A stretch of 64,000 bases of DNA from Niastella caeni. Its GTDB lineage: Bacteria > Bacteroidota > Bacteroidia > Chitinophagales > Chitinophagaceae. Below, in pieces: positions 27,195 to 37,202 of this stretch (positions are counted from its first letter, which is position 1; every line of letters begins with the position of its first letter). The translations under genes and the position numbers were made by a program. The notes under the pieces were generated by a model. That model saw nothing but the letters and a program-made list of their open reading frames with translations, was not told the origin of the DNA and did not search any database. The stretch covers positions 124,001 through 188,000 of the forward strand of contig NZ_STFF01000008.1 of NCBI RefSeq assembly GCF_004834005.1. Direction: 5' to 3'.

Positions 27195-30100
27195 TTGCTT
27201 ATGCGAAATTTTACCCGTTATGCAATTGTATTGATGAGCTTTTTGTTTTTAGCTATCCGTGCACAGGCGCAGCAACCTGCCTTCCCGGGCGCCGAAGGAG
27301 CCGGTATGTATACCACCGGTGGCCGCGGTACGGCTGCTGTACCAACCACGGTTTTTGAAGTTACCAACCTGAACGATGATAACAATCCCGGCAGTTTGCG
27401 CTATGCATTAACAACTACGGCTACCTACCGTACCGTTGTGTTCCGGGTGTCGGGCACCATTCATCTTAACTCAAAATTAAGTATCAAGGCGAATACAACT
27501 ATTGCCGGGCAAACAGCGCCGGGTGATGGTATTTGTATTGCCGATCATCCCGTTTCAATTGGCGGTGATAACGTGATCGTGCGACATATCCGTTTCAGAT
27601 TGGGCGACAGGAACCAGAACAAAGGGATGGTTGATGGCAGCGGCGGCGATGACGCATTTGGCGGCACGAGTGTAAATAATGTGATCATTGACCATTGCAG
27701 CGTAAGCTGGAGTGCAGATGAAGCGCTGACGATCTACCGCGGCGATAACCTGACCATACAATGGTGTTTTATAACTGAACCCCTCAACTATTCTTATCAC
27801 TTTGAAGCAGGGGACACAGATTTTGAGCAACACGGGTATAATGGTATACAAGGTGGCAAAAGAGCAACCATCCACCATAACCTGTATGCCGATGCCCGGA
27901 ACCGTAATCCCCGGTTTGCAGGCATTGAAACGTATTCACCCAATACAGTGGGGGTTGAGAATGTAGACTTTCGCAACAACGTAATTTATAACTGGGGAAT
28001 CAATACGGTATACGGCGGTGAAGGCGGTAATTATAATGTGGTTAACAACTATTACAAATGGGGACCTAATACCGGATCAGGGGTAAAATACCGGATCTGT
28101 AATCCGAGTTACAGCACATCGCCGTCAATCCCTTTCGGAAAATGGTATGTGAACGGAAACTATGTGGATGGTTCTACCCAGAATACCAATAATAACTGGT
28201 CGGGTGTGGTGATGCAGACGAATGCAAATGATACCGTGCTTTCTAAAGTCACCACCCAGTTTGATCTGGGGTATTCGGTAACAACAGAAGCGGCTATCGA
28301 TGCCTTTGAATCTGTATTGCAGGGGGCGGGCGCTACCTTGCCCCGCCGCGATACACTCGATCAACGTATTGCGAATGATGTGCGAAACAGAACAGGCCGC
28401 ATCATAGATGTACAGGGCGGTTATCCGCACGGAACGGCATATAATTTAACTGTAAATGCCTGGCCTACGTTAAACTCAACCACGGCTCCGGTAGACACCG
28501 ATCACGATGGCATGCCCGACGCTTGGGAAACCAGCCATAGTTTAAACCCCAACGACGCGTCTGACAGAAACATATACGACGGCAGCGGGTATACGATGCT
28601 GGAAAAATATTTAAACGGTGTGGAAAATACAGATCCTTCTGTGGCAGTAGGCGGGTCATTAAGATATTTCTCGCAATCTTCAGCCAGTCCATCGGCTGTA
28701 CAAACATATACAGTGGCCGGGTACAACCTTACCGGCAATGTAAGCATTACGCCCCCGGCCTCCTATGAACTATCACTTGATGGCACTACCTGGTACGGCA
28801 GTACCAGCACCATTGTATTAACACCCACATCCGGCACGCTGAGCAGCACAAATATCATGGTGCGCTTAAATGCCACTGCCCAGGGCACTTATGCCGGTAA
28901 CATTACGCATACCAGTGCGGGGGCTGCTACCACCAATGTAGCTGTAACGGGTATATACACTACCATTGCCAACGGGTTAGGTTTTAATGCCGATATGGAT
29001 GGCGGCTTCGAACGCCAGACCGAAGGTAGCTATACTACGGTAGCAACCCATACTTCCACTACACAGTGGGAAGTATCGGCTGCATGGAACATTAGCTCAA
29101 CCGATGCCAGAACGGGCTCAAAATTCCTTCATTACAACCAGGCCAGCAGCAGCAACAAATACATTTTCTCACCTGTGTGCACCACTACGCCATTGGCGGC
29201 CAGTACGCCTTATGTGGTGCAGTTCTGGTACCGGGCGCCATCTGCATTAAGCAGTACTACGGTATTATCTGCCTGGGCAACAATTGTTGGCTCAGTCGGT
29301 GGTTCCAACTCTGCCTCATCATCGGCCACTGCCTCTTTAAGCGCCGCAACAGTACCTGGTACCTGGTACTTCTTTTCAGGTACGCTTACTACGCCTGCGG
29401 GTACGCCCACCAGCACCTATGCAGGGTTAAAGACCAGTAACCCGCAATCGCCCTATTTTGATATAGACGATTTTGTATTGTATGCCGGTTCTGCAGCAGA
29501 TGCCATTGCGCCAGATGCGCCTACAGCGCCAACTGCCAGCGGGAATGCTAATAATAATACGATCAATGTAAGTTGGACGGCGCCTGCTTCGGGTATAGAC
29601 GGTGGTGGTTATGTGGTAGTGCGCAGCACTTCTGCTACCGCACCGGTGCCCAATGCCAACGGCGTATATATTGCCGGCAATACGATGGGAACAGGTAACC
29701 AGGTTGTTTACCTTGGTACCAATACTTCGTTTACTGATACAGATCCTGTAATATCTGCAACAACAAGATATTATTATTATGTATTTACGGCAGATAAAGC
29801 ATATAACTATTGTGCAGCGCCTGTGTCGGCTAATGTAATGATCGATGAAGTGACTACACCAACACCAACCATCAGTGCAACCGGTACGTTAGTTGCTTTT
29901 ACACAAACAGTAGGTGCTCCTTCTTCTACACAAACAATTACGGTGTCAGGTACTGACCTCACCGGTAATATAACTATAACTGTGCCTGTCAATTTCCAAC
30001 TGTCAACCGATAATGGCGCTACCTGGAGTTCTTCTTCCCTAACGTTAACACCTGCCAGTGGCACTGTTTCGGCTACAACTGTATTGGTACGGTTGAATGC

Positions 30101-33100
30101 AACTGGCACCGGCGCCTATTCAGGTAATGTAGTAGTAAGCAGTGCCAATGCAACAACAATAAATATAGCAGTAAGTGGTAACACAGTGCCTGCAGGCAGT
30201 CAGCCACCAACTGGCACCAGGGCCGTGGTGGCCAAAGATGGCAGCGGCGATTATACCAGTATTCAGGCGGCAATTAATGCGGCGCCCACAGGGCAAACCG
30301 CTCCTTATAAAATTTATATCAGGAAGGGTAAGTATGTGGAAGCGGTTATCATTCCCAGCAATAAACCTTTCATACAGCTGGTAGGGGAAAGCCTGGCCGA
30401 AACCATTATTTCCTATGATAACTATTCGGGTAAAGCCAATCCGGCCGGTGGCACTTACGGAACTTCTACCAGCGGTACCCTCATCATCAATGCGGCGGAT
30501 GTAATGTTGATGAACCTGTCTATAGAAAATGCAACAGGTTATGGTGTCAATGCCAATGCTCTGGTGCCTGCACCGGGCGATGGCCCGCAGGCGGTTGCTG
30601 TTTACACAACTTCCGACAGGGTAGTGTTTTACAATTGCCGGATGAATGGCGGACAGGATACCTATTACGGTGGTAACAACCCCGCAACAAGATGTTATTT
30701 GAAGAATTGCTATATAGATGGCAACACCGATTTCATGTTCGGTTCTTCTACCATCATATTTGATACCTGTATCATCTATCCCCGTACCCGCCTCGATAAT
30801 GCTACCGGTGGTTATGTAACAGCCGTGAACACCAAAGCTGCCTCTTTGTACGGCTATGTGTTCCGCGATTGCAAGATCACCAAGAACAGGGGCTTTACAT
30901 TATATTCATTAGGTCGTCCCTGGCAAAATGATGCCGGTACTGCCGATGCCGCCAAATCGCGCAACAAAACCGTGTTCCTGAATACCACCATGGGTTCTAC
31001 CGTTCGGCCTGATGGCTGGAGTGTTTGGGATGCGGGTACCAATACCAGTTATATTACCTATGGCGAATACAATTCAAGAAATTATAATGGCACCGCGGTT
31101 AATGTGAGCAGTCGCTTATCATGGACGAAGCAATTGACCGCTGCAGAGGCAGTGAAATATTATAATAACGATACGGTGTTTGTAAATGCCAATACACCGG
31201 CCATGGCAACCTGGAACCCGTATGCCACTTATTCTGAATTAAGTACAGCCTTCAAACCTGAGCTGGCAGTATCGAACCTGATCGCTAAAAAAGGCGTAAG
31301 CACTACTACCATCACCTGGAATATGTCGTGGCCCATGACCGGCATTACCTGTGATCTGTACCGTAGTAATGATAAAACGAACTTCTCTAAAATATACTCT
31401 GAGGTAAGTACAGAAGACTCTGCCAATAACTTCAGTTTTACTGAGAACATACCGCCGCCCGGTCAAACCTATTATTATATAGTACGGGCTTCAAAGAGTG
31501 GCTATGCCAGCACTACGTCCGATACATCTTCTGTAACCAGTACACCTACCATTACCGTATCGGGTACGTTGGGCAGCTTTTTACAGGGGTTGGGAACGCC
31601 GTCGGCCACACAAACCTTTGTAGTGTCGGGCGCTAACCTTACAGCCGGTATTACTATTACGCCCCCGGCTTCATATGAAGTATCGGTTGATAATACAACC
31701 TGGTACAACAGCACTACACCACTTACCGTAGCTCAATCGAACGGTATGGTGGCCAATACCTATATAACGGTGCGGCTAAATGGAACAGCCGTTGGTACGT
31801 ACAATAGCAACATTGTAAATGCTTCTACCGGCGCTACCAGTGTGAATGTGGCCGTGAGTGGAACCATTCAGGCCGATCCGCTGAGTGCAGGCGGAATGCT
31901 GCTGGAGCAATGGCCATTAACCACCAATAACCTCGATAGTACGGGGGTACGGGCGGTTGGTGTTATAGGAACAACTCCGGTGCTCAACAACCTCGTTGTT
32001 TCTAATGGCACAACGGACCCCACAGTACCGGCTTATTCTGCTTTACACGGACAGGCATACGCTGCAACGGCCGATGGTTCCTGGACAACTGCCAGTGGCG
32101 GACCGGGTTCTACCCTCAGCCGTCGTCACTATGAGCAATTTACCGTGGTGGCTGCAGCAACGCATAATCTGCGCGTAGATTCTATCATCCTTAATACTGC
32201 TTTCCACAATACATCCAGCACCACCAAAGTGGCGGTACTGTATTCCAAAACCGGTTTCAGGACCGATTCAACTGAAATAAAAGTAGTATCCAAGAACGGT
32301 ACGCCGTTAACAGCAGGCACCAACGGTACCTTTACCAATGCCTTTGATGTAAGCAATCAGGTAGCAGGTAACCCCGATGTGTTTGCTATGCTGGTGAATG
32401 GTTCTGCCGGTGTTACTGTAAGGGCCGGTGATACATTGACGTTCCGTGTTTATCATTGCACCGGTTCTACCAGTACCAACCGGTATGTGAAGTTGAAGAA
32501 TGTAATGGTAAAAGGAATTTCAGAGCTCAAGCCGAACACCGGTGATTACCGTACCATAAAATCAGGCGAGTGGAGCGATGGCGCTACCTGGCTGAAATAT
32601 AATGGTACTGACTGGGTGGCTGCAGGTACTGATTATCCTGCTTACGATAACGGGGTTAACAAGGCTACTATTCAAAAAAATCATACCGTAAGTTATACCC
32701 AGACGTTCTCCAAAGGGTTTGGCTATATACAAAAAACAGTTATCGCCGAGGGCGGGCAACTGATCGTTGGCGCCGGCAAAACATTAAGCGTAGCCGGCAT
32801 CAATGGTTCTTCTGTAGTGCTGCAGGTAGATGGTACATTAACCAACCTCGGTACTATTGGCACCAATGGTAAAGTGGTGTACCAGATAAATGGTAAAATG
32901 GTGAACTCAGGTTCACTCAGCTTTAATACCGGCGACTCTGTTGCTGTAGGTGCTACCGGCATCTACCAACACGATATGAATGGCGGCTTGCCTGCACGCA
33001 TTTCATTTGCTTCAGGCTCTACCTTGCTGGTTACCGGTATCAAAACTGCACAAACCAATCTGTTCACTTCAGCTACTACAGTAAGCAACATGATCTGGAA

Positions 33101-34874
33101 TTGTACAGCCCAGCAGAATTATTTTGCGCTGCGCAATACGCTGGCAGCCGTTACCGGTAACCTCACTGTGCAAAGCACCGGAAGTACGTATGTTGCTTTG
33201 TCGCAGGGCACGGCTGCATTACGCATTAGCGGAAATTATTTACAAACAGGCGGCAGCGTTTATTTCAACGAAAGCGCCACCGGCGTTATCGATTCGCTGG
33301 TAGTTGGCGGCGACTTTACTATAAGCGGCGGCACCTTTACTACGAATATGAAGAACAGCGATCCGTTGTATATTAAATTGAATGGAAGTAATAAAACATT
33401 CAGTCATGTGGGAACGCTAGCCAACACCCATGTATTGGTGAACGGAAAATATAACCTGGGCAGCAACCTGGCATTGCCAACAGCAAACTTTGGCCTGGTT
33501 GTAAATGGAACGCTCAATACCGGTACGTACGTTGTAAGCGGCGCGGGTAATACCACAGTGGCCGATACTGCTACCGTAAGCTTTGGTTCAGCAACAGGTA
33601 TCGATGGCAACTTTGCTAATACCGGAATTAAACAATACAGTGTAATTGCCAATTATACCTTTAATGGTACGGCAGCGCAAACAACCGGCGCCACCATGCC
33701 TGCCGGAGCGCATACCCTCACCATTAATAACAGCGCGAATGTTACCCTGTCTGGAGCATTAACAGCCGACGTAGTGAGTTTAACCAATGGTAAATTGTTG
33801 TTGGGCAATAATACCCTTGCAGATTCTGCCATCACAGGTAATGTGCCGGCAAATTATATTGTTCTCAACGGTACCGGCAGGCTCAAACAAAAAGTGAGCG
33901 CTGCAACAGGTAACGTGCTGTTCCCGATAGGCACTTCCCTTTCATCTTATACGCCAGCTACTTTAAGCAATACCGGCACGGCCGATAATTTCAGTGTTAG
34001 CGTGAAAGATAACCTGGATTATACCATTTACGATACCACGAAGATTGTAAGGAAACAATGGACGATCACACCGGATAATGCATCGGGCGCCGCCAATGTA
34101 GGTCTTGCTTTCGGTTGGGTGGCAGCCAATCAGGGTTCTAAATTCGATCCGGCTTCCGCCAATATCTTACAATATCGCAATAATGCCTGGGCCAATGCAA
34201 CCGCAACAACCACGGGCAGTGGAACTGCTGCTGCGCCTTATATAGCAACAGCAGGCGGCTTTACACAATTTGGCGCTTTTGTTGTAGGTCATGCAATACC
34301 AGCTCCTACTATTGTTACCACCGGTGTGTTCAATGCCTTCTCGCAAACTGTTGGTAAGTCAACAGATGCGCAAACGTTCACACTGCAGGTAAAAGACATG
34401 ATGGGTACTGCTACTATTACACCACCTGCAGGGTATGAAATATCAGTAGATACCGGTAAAACATGGTATACTGAAGCTGCAGTGCCGGCGCTTTCAGGAA
34501 ATGCCAGCGGTGTGTTGTCGAGATCGGTAATGGTTCGGATGAATGCATCGGCTACAGGAATCTATGAAGGAAATATTGTGGTGCAAACCCTCAATGCTGC
34601 CGACGCCAATGTTTCGGTGATAGGAACTGCTTATAGCGAGTACGCCCTCCATCCGAACCCGGCTAACAGCTTTATAAATGTTTTCCATACTAAACTGTAT
34701 ACCCAGGCAAACATCAGGATCTATAATATGAATGGACACCTGATGGGGACATATCGCAGCAAGCGGGCAACGAATTATACTGCTATTAACATTAGTGCAT
34801 TGCCAAATGGAATGTATTTTGTAGAAGTAGAGCGATTACATGACAGAGTGTTGTTGCGATTTATTAAGCAATAA
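27195..34874 (+). CDS. Giant secreted multimodular pectinase: PL1 pectate lyase + CE8 pectin methylesterase + T9SS signal
   Basis: This 2559-residue secreted enzyme has, after its signal peptide: a PL1 lyase (about 30-430, FPGAEGAGMYTTGGRG, DHCSVSWSADEAL, NRNPRFAG); a calcium-type DTDHDGMPDAWE segment (433); beta-sandwich repeat 1 (485-588); a jelly-roll, possibly carbohydrate-binding region (595-765); a fibronectin-like domain (772-890); repeat 2 (892-996); and a CE8 pectinesterase (1009-1352, with GGQDTYYGG, GNTDFMFG and LGRPW). Then come another Fn3-like domain, repeat 3 (1450-1556), a jelly roll (to 1778), a beta-helix-like region (1780-2365), repeat 4 (2375-2478) and a type IX C-terminal sorting domain (YALHPNPANS near 2483). 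It should both de-esterify and cleave homogalacturonan outside the cell. It appears to be a single-gene unit followed by a terminator. Confidence 0.9.
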   Translation: MLMRNFTRYAIVLMSFLFLAIRAQAQQPAFPGAEGAGMYTTGGRGTAAVPTTVFEVTNLNDDNNPGSLRYALTTTATYRTVVFRVSGTIHLNSKLSIKANTTIAGQTAPGDGICIADHPVSIGGDNVIVRHIRFRLGDRNQNKGMVDGSGGDDAFGGTSVNNVIIDHCSVSWSADEALTIYRGDNLTIQWCFITEPLNYSYHFEAGDTDFEQHGYNGIQGGKRATIHHNLYADARNRNPRFAGIETYSPNTVGVENVDFRNNVIYNWGINTVYGGEGGNYNVVNNYYKWGPNTGSGVKYRICNPSYSTSPSIPFGKWYVNGNYVDGSTQNTNNNWSGVVMQTNANDTVLSKVTTQFDLGYSVTTEAAIDAFESVLQGAGATLPRRDTLDQRIANDVRNRTGRIIDVQGGYPHGTAYNLTVNAWPTLNSTTAPVDTDHDGMPDAWETSHSLNPNDASDRNIYDGSGYTMLEKYLNGVENTDPSVAVGGSLRYFSQSSASPSAVQTYTVAGYNLTGNVSITPPASYELSLDGTTWYGSTSTIVLTPTSGTLSSTNIMVRLNATAQGTYAGNITHTSAGAATTNVAVTGIYTTIANGLGFNADMDGGFERQTEGSYTTVATHTSTTQWEVSAAWNISSTDARTGSKFLHYNQASSSNKYIFSPVCTTTPLAASTPYVVQFWYRAPSALSSTTVLSAWATIVGSVGGSNSASSSATASLSAATVPGTWYFFSGTLTTPAGTPTSTYAGLKTSNPQSPYFDIDDFVLYAGSAADAIAPDAPTAPTASGNANNNTINVSWTAPASGIDGGGYVVVRSTSATAPVPNANGVYIAGNTMGTGNQVVYLGTNTSFTDTDPVISATTRYYYYVFTADKAYNYCAAPVSANVMIDEVTTPTPTISATGTLVAFTQTVGAPSSTQTITVSGTDLTGNITITVPVNFQLSTDNGATWSSSSLTLTPASGTVSATTVLVRLNATGTGAYSGNVVVSSANATTINIAVSGNTVPAGSQPPTGTRAVVAKDGSGDYTSIQAAINAAPTGQTAPYKIYIRKGKYVEAVIIPSNKPFIQLVGESLAETIISYDNYSGKANPAGGTYGTSTSGTLIINAADVMLMNLSIENATGYGVNANALVPAPGDGPQAVAVYTTSDRVVFYNCRMNGGQDTYYGGNNPATRCYLKNCYIDGNTDFMFGSSTIIFDTCIIYPRTRLDNATGGYVTAVNTKAASLYGYVFRDCKITKNRGFTLYSLGRPWQNDAGTADAAKSRNKTVFLNTTMGSTVRPDGWSVWDAGTNTSYITYGEYNSRNYNGTAVNVSSRLSWTKQLTAAEAVKYYNNDTVFVNANTPAMATWNPYATYSELSTAFKPELAVSNLIAKKGVSTTTITWNMSWPMTGITCDLYRSNDKTNFSKIYSEVSTEDSANNFSFTENIPPPGQTYYYIVRASKSGYASTTSDTSSVTSTPTITVSGTLGSFLQGLGTPSATQTFVVSGANLTAGITITPPASYEVSVDNTTWYNSTTPLTVAQSNGMVANTYITVRLNGTAVGTYNSNIVNASTGATSVNVAVSGTIQADPLSAGGMLLEQWPLTTNNLDSTGVRAVGVIGTTPVLNNLVVSNGTTDPTVPAYSALHGQAYAATADGSWTTASGGPGSTLSRRHYEQFTVVAAATHNLRVDSIILNTAFHNTSSTTKVAVLYSKTGFRTDSTEIKVVSKNGTPLTAGTNGTFTNAFDVSNQVAGNPDVFAMLVNGSAGVTVRAGDTLTFRVYHCTGSTSTNRYVKLKNVMVKGISELKPNTGDYRTIKSGEWSDGATWLKYNGTDWVAAGTDYPAYDNGVNKATIQKNHTVSYTQTFSKGFGYIQKTVIAEGGQLIVGAGKTLSVAGINGSSVVLQVDGTLTNLGTIGTNGKVVYQINGKMVNSGSLSFNTGDSVAVGATGIYQHDMNGGLPARISFASGSTLLVTGIKTAQTNLFTSATTVSNMIWNCTAQQNYFALRNTLAAVTGNLTVQSTGSTYVALSQGTAALRISGNYLQTGGSVYFNESATGVIDSLVVGGDFTISGGTFTTNMKNSDPLYIKLNGSNKTFSHVGTLANTHVLVNGKYNLGSNLALPTANFGLVVNGTLNTGTYVVSGAGNTTVADTATVSFGSATGIDGNFANTGIKQYSVIANYTFNGTAAQTTGATMPAGAHTLTINNSANVTLSGALTADVVSLTNGKLLLGNNTLADSAITGNVPANYIVLNGTGRLKQKVSAATGNVLFPIGTSLSSYTPATLSNTGTADNFSVSVKDNLDYTIYDTTKIVRKQWTITPDNASGAANVGLAFGWVAANQGSKFDPASANILQYRNNAWANATATTTGSGTAAAPYIATAGGFTQFGAFVVGHAIPAPTIVTTGVFNAFSQTVGKSTDAQTFTLQVKDMMGTATITPPAGYEISVDTGKTWYTEAAVPALSGNASGVLSRSVMVRMNASATGIYEGNIVVQTLNAADANVSVIGTAYSEYALHPNPANSFINVFHTKLYTQANIRIYNMNGHLMGTYRSKRATNYTAINISALPNGMYFVEVERLHDRVLLRFIKQ

Positions 34875-34898
34875 CACAAGTAGTCAGCAACTATAACG

Positions 34899-34935
34899 AG
34901 GTGTGTTACGTCTTTAGGACGTGACACACCTTTTC
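34899..34935 (+). terminator. Intrinsic terminator after the giant pectinase gene
   Basis: AGGTGTGTTACGTC and GACGTGACACACCT form a 14-bp stem with one G-T pair and a TTTAG loop, followed by TTTT. It lies 25 bp after the stop codon. Confidence 0.88.
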
Positions 34936-34979
34936 TCATCATAATAAGTTATTAATTTCGGCGCCAAAAAATATTTTTC

Positions 34980-35894
34980 ATGCACGGTAAAGCTGCCAGT
35001 TTATTTGTTGCTTATGTGTTAAGCACTTTTGTTATGCAGGCGCAGGATTTTATTCCTTTGTGGCCTGCGGGTAAAATGCCAAATACAAAAGGCATGCGAT
35101 TGAAAGATAGTATCTACAATGAACGCGTGTACCAGGTGGGTACGCCGGGTATGTACACCTTTTTTCCGTCGGTACAGGAAAATAAGCAGTGTGCAGTGAT
35201 CATTTGTCCGGGCGGCGGTTATCATCATTTATCTTACCAGATCAGTGGCTTTCAGTTAGCTAAATGGTTTAATACAATGGGCATTAGCGCCTTTGTGCTA
35301 AATTACCGTTTACCCAATGCGCCTGATCTGGCACAACGGGAAATAGGTCCTTTGCAGGATGCACAACGTGCAATACGTGTCATTCGCGCCAATGCAGATC
35401 GCTGGAAAATACAGAAAGATAAAATAGGGGTCATGGGCGTATCGGCCGGCGGACATCTTGCCGCTTCTCTGGGAAATAGTACCGATGATGTGGCGGCGAT
35501 TGGTGACTCGCTCAATACCATTTCATTTCGTCCAGACTTTACCATATTGGTTTCGCCGGTAATAACCATGGGACAATACACGCATAAAGGCAGCCGCGAA
35601 AATCTATTGGGCAATAATCCATCGAAGGAACTGGTTGAAAAATACTCTATGGAATTGCAGGTTAAATCTGCCACGCCACCTTGTTTTATTGCAGATGCAT
35701 TTAATGATAAAGGAGTTGATCCGCGCAACAGCCTGCTATTTTATCACGCATTGCTTGAAAAGAATATTTCAACCAGCTTTCATGTTTTTCCGCAGGGTGG
35801 TCACAACATTGCACTGCGAAATAATCCCGGCTCTGCGCAGTTGTGGACGAGTTTATGTGAGATGTGGTTGACTGAAATGGGATTTTTGAAATAG
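34980..35894 (+). CDS. Secreted alpha/beta-hydrolase (acetylesterase-like)
   Basis: This 304-residue alpha/beta-hydrolase of the BD-FAE/acetyl esterase type has a signal peptide ending near VMQAQD. It has the oxyanion motif CPGGGYHHLS near residue 80, the nucleophile in GVSAGGHLAAS near 157, the acid in AFNDKGVDPR near 245 and the histidine in FPQGGHNIAL near 277. Such enzymes remove acetyl or feruloyl groups from plant polysaccharides. In this locus acetylated pectin or its side chains are the likely substrate, which is inference. It follows the terminator of the giant gene and precedes the CE8 gene by 47 bp, with which it may form an operon. Confidence 0.82.
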   Translation: MHGKAASLFVAYVLSTFVMQAQDFIPLWPAGKMPNTKGMRLKDSIYNERVYQVGTPGMYTFFPSVQENKQCAVIICPGGGYHHLSYQISGFQLAKWFNTMGISAFVLNYRLPNAPDLAQREIGPLQDAQRAIRVIRANADRWKIQKDKIGVMGVSAGGHLAASLGNSTDDVAAIGDSLNTISFRPDFTILVSPVITMGQYTHKGSRENLLGNNPSKELVEKYSMELQVKSATPPCFIADAFNDKGVDPRNSLLFYHALLEKNISTSFHVFPQGGHNIALRNNPGSAQLWTSLCEMWLTEMGFLK

Positions 35895-35941
35895 TTAGCC
35901 ACTAGCTTAAAAGATACATTACACGATTCAAGACAGTTAGT

Positions 35942-36940
35942 ATGAAAAGAGTTTATTTGCTATTGATGCTGCTTGTTCCCGTACTACATTCAATCGCCCA
36001 ACAACAAACTTATCCCACGCACTTAACAGTGGCTCAGGATGGCAGCGGCAATTATAAAACCATTCAGGAAGCGGTAAATGCCATGCGCGATTTTTCGCAG
36101 GAACGGGTAACCATATTTATAAAGAAAGGTGTTTATAAAGAAAAGCTGGTCATTCCTTCCTGGAAGACCAACATTTCATTGGTAGGGGAGAGCCGCGACA
36201 GCACGATCATTACCAATGACGATTATAGTGGTAAGCCTTATCCTGATGGTAAAAAGGATGCTACCGGCAGTGAAAAGTTCAGAACGTTTACTTCCTATAC
36301 TGTATTGGTGCAGGGAAATGATTTCAGCGCTGAGAACCTGACCATTCAAAATACGGCCGGCCGCGTAGGGCAGGCCGTGGCATTGCATGCAGAAGGCGAT
36401 CGTTGTGTGGTATTGAATTGCCGGTTACTGGGCAACCAGGATACGCTGTATGTAGGTATCGATAGCAGCCGGCAATATTATAGAGATTGCCATATAGAAG
36501 GCACTACCGATTTTATTTTTGGTCCGGCTACCGTCGTGTTTCAACGCTGCACCATTAAGAGCTTGGCGAACTCTTATATAACAGCAGCTTCTACAACACA
36601 AAGGCAAGCATATGGCCTGGTGTTTTTAAATTGTACGTTGATAGCAGCAGATACCGGAGCTACCAAAGTATTGTTGGGGCGTCCATGGCGGCCTTATGCC
36701 AGAACGGTTTTCATCAATACGGTTATGGGCGGTCATATTACTGCCGTGGGTTGGGATAACTGGCGTAACCCGGCCAATGAAAAGACAGCGTACTATGCTG
36801 AGTACAACAGTACCGGTCCCGGCGCCAATCCAACCGGAAGAGTAGGGTGGTCGCACCAGCTTACGAAGAAGGAAGCGAATAAGTATACTTTGAAGAATAT
36901 TTTAGCAGATTGGGAACCGGAGGTAGGAAGTAGGAAGTAA
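35942..36940 (+). CDS. Secreted CE8 pectinesterase
   Basis: This 332-residue pectin methylesterase releases methanol from methyl-esterified homogalacturonan, leaving free carboxylates that PL1 and GH28 enzymes can use. A signal peptide ends near HSIAQQQ; the mature protein begins with the family motif TVAQDGSGNYKTIQEAV. The catalytic residues are visible in LLGNQDTLYV near 163, GTTDFIFGPA near 188 and LLGRPWRPYAR near 245. Length and domain are standard. It is a stand-alone version of the CE8 domain fused in the giant enzyme 5 kb upstream. No type IX sorting tail is present, so it is probably periplasmic or released. Confidence 0.93.
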   Translation: MKRVYLLLMLLVPVLHSIAQQQTYPTHLTVAQDGSGNYKTIQEAVNAMRDFSQERVTIFIKKGVYKEKLVIPSWKTNISLVGESRDSTIITNDDYSGKPYPDGKKDATGSEKFRTFTSYTVLVQGNDFSAENLTIQNTAGRVGQAVALHAEGDRCVVLNCRLLGNQDTLYVGIDSSRQYYRDCHIEGTTDFIFGPATVVFQRCTIKSLANSYITAASTTQRQAYGLVFLNCTLIAADTGATKVLLGRPWRPYARTVFINTVMGGHITAVGWDNWRNPANEKTAYYAEYNSTGPGANPTGRVGWSHQLTKKEANKYTLKNILADWEPEVGSRK

Positions 36941-37092
36941 GTTGACGTGTTAGTTGATAATGTTGATATAGTTGATACAGGTAGTAGAATGAAGTTCGTG
37001 TTAGAAAGTACCCAATAGGAAGTAAGAGCAAGAAAGTAAGAAAACCTTTACATGCAAAAAGATGAAATAAATCATTTTGCTTAACAAAAAAT

Positions 37093-37140
37093 GTAGTTGC
37101 TTGCGGCTTATCGCTTACAGCTTATAGCATGTAGCTGTTT
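37093..37140. repeat. GCTTACAGCTT-type intergenic repeat
   Basis: TTGCTTGCGGCTTATCGCTT followed by ACAGCTTATAGCATGTAGCT repeats the word family seen at 27119-27146, 39552-39620 and 61683-61707. The same gap also carries GTTGATAATGTTGATATAGT near 36955. Confidence 0.55.
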
Positions 37141-37202
37141 CTCGTTTCACGATTGCCGACTGCCGATTCACGAATAAATCACTTTTTTAGAAATAGACCA
37201 TA

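Noticed and set aside
27195..34874. Possible CRISPR or tandem DNA repeat
   Set aside because: The repetition is at protein level, about 100 residues per beta-sandwich repeat with diverged DNA; no short regular repeats with unique spacers are present.
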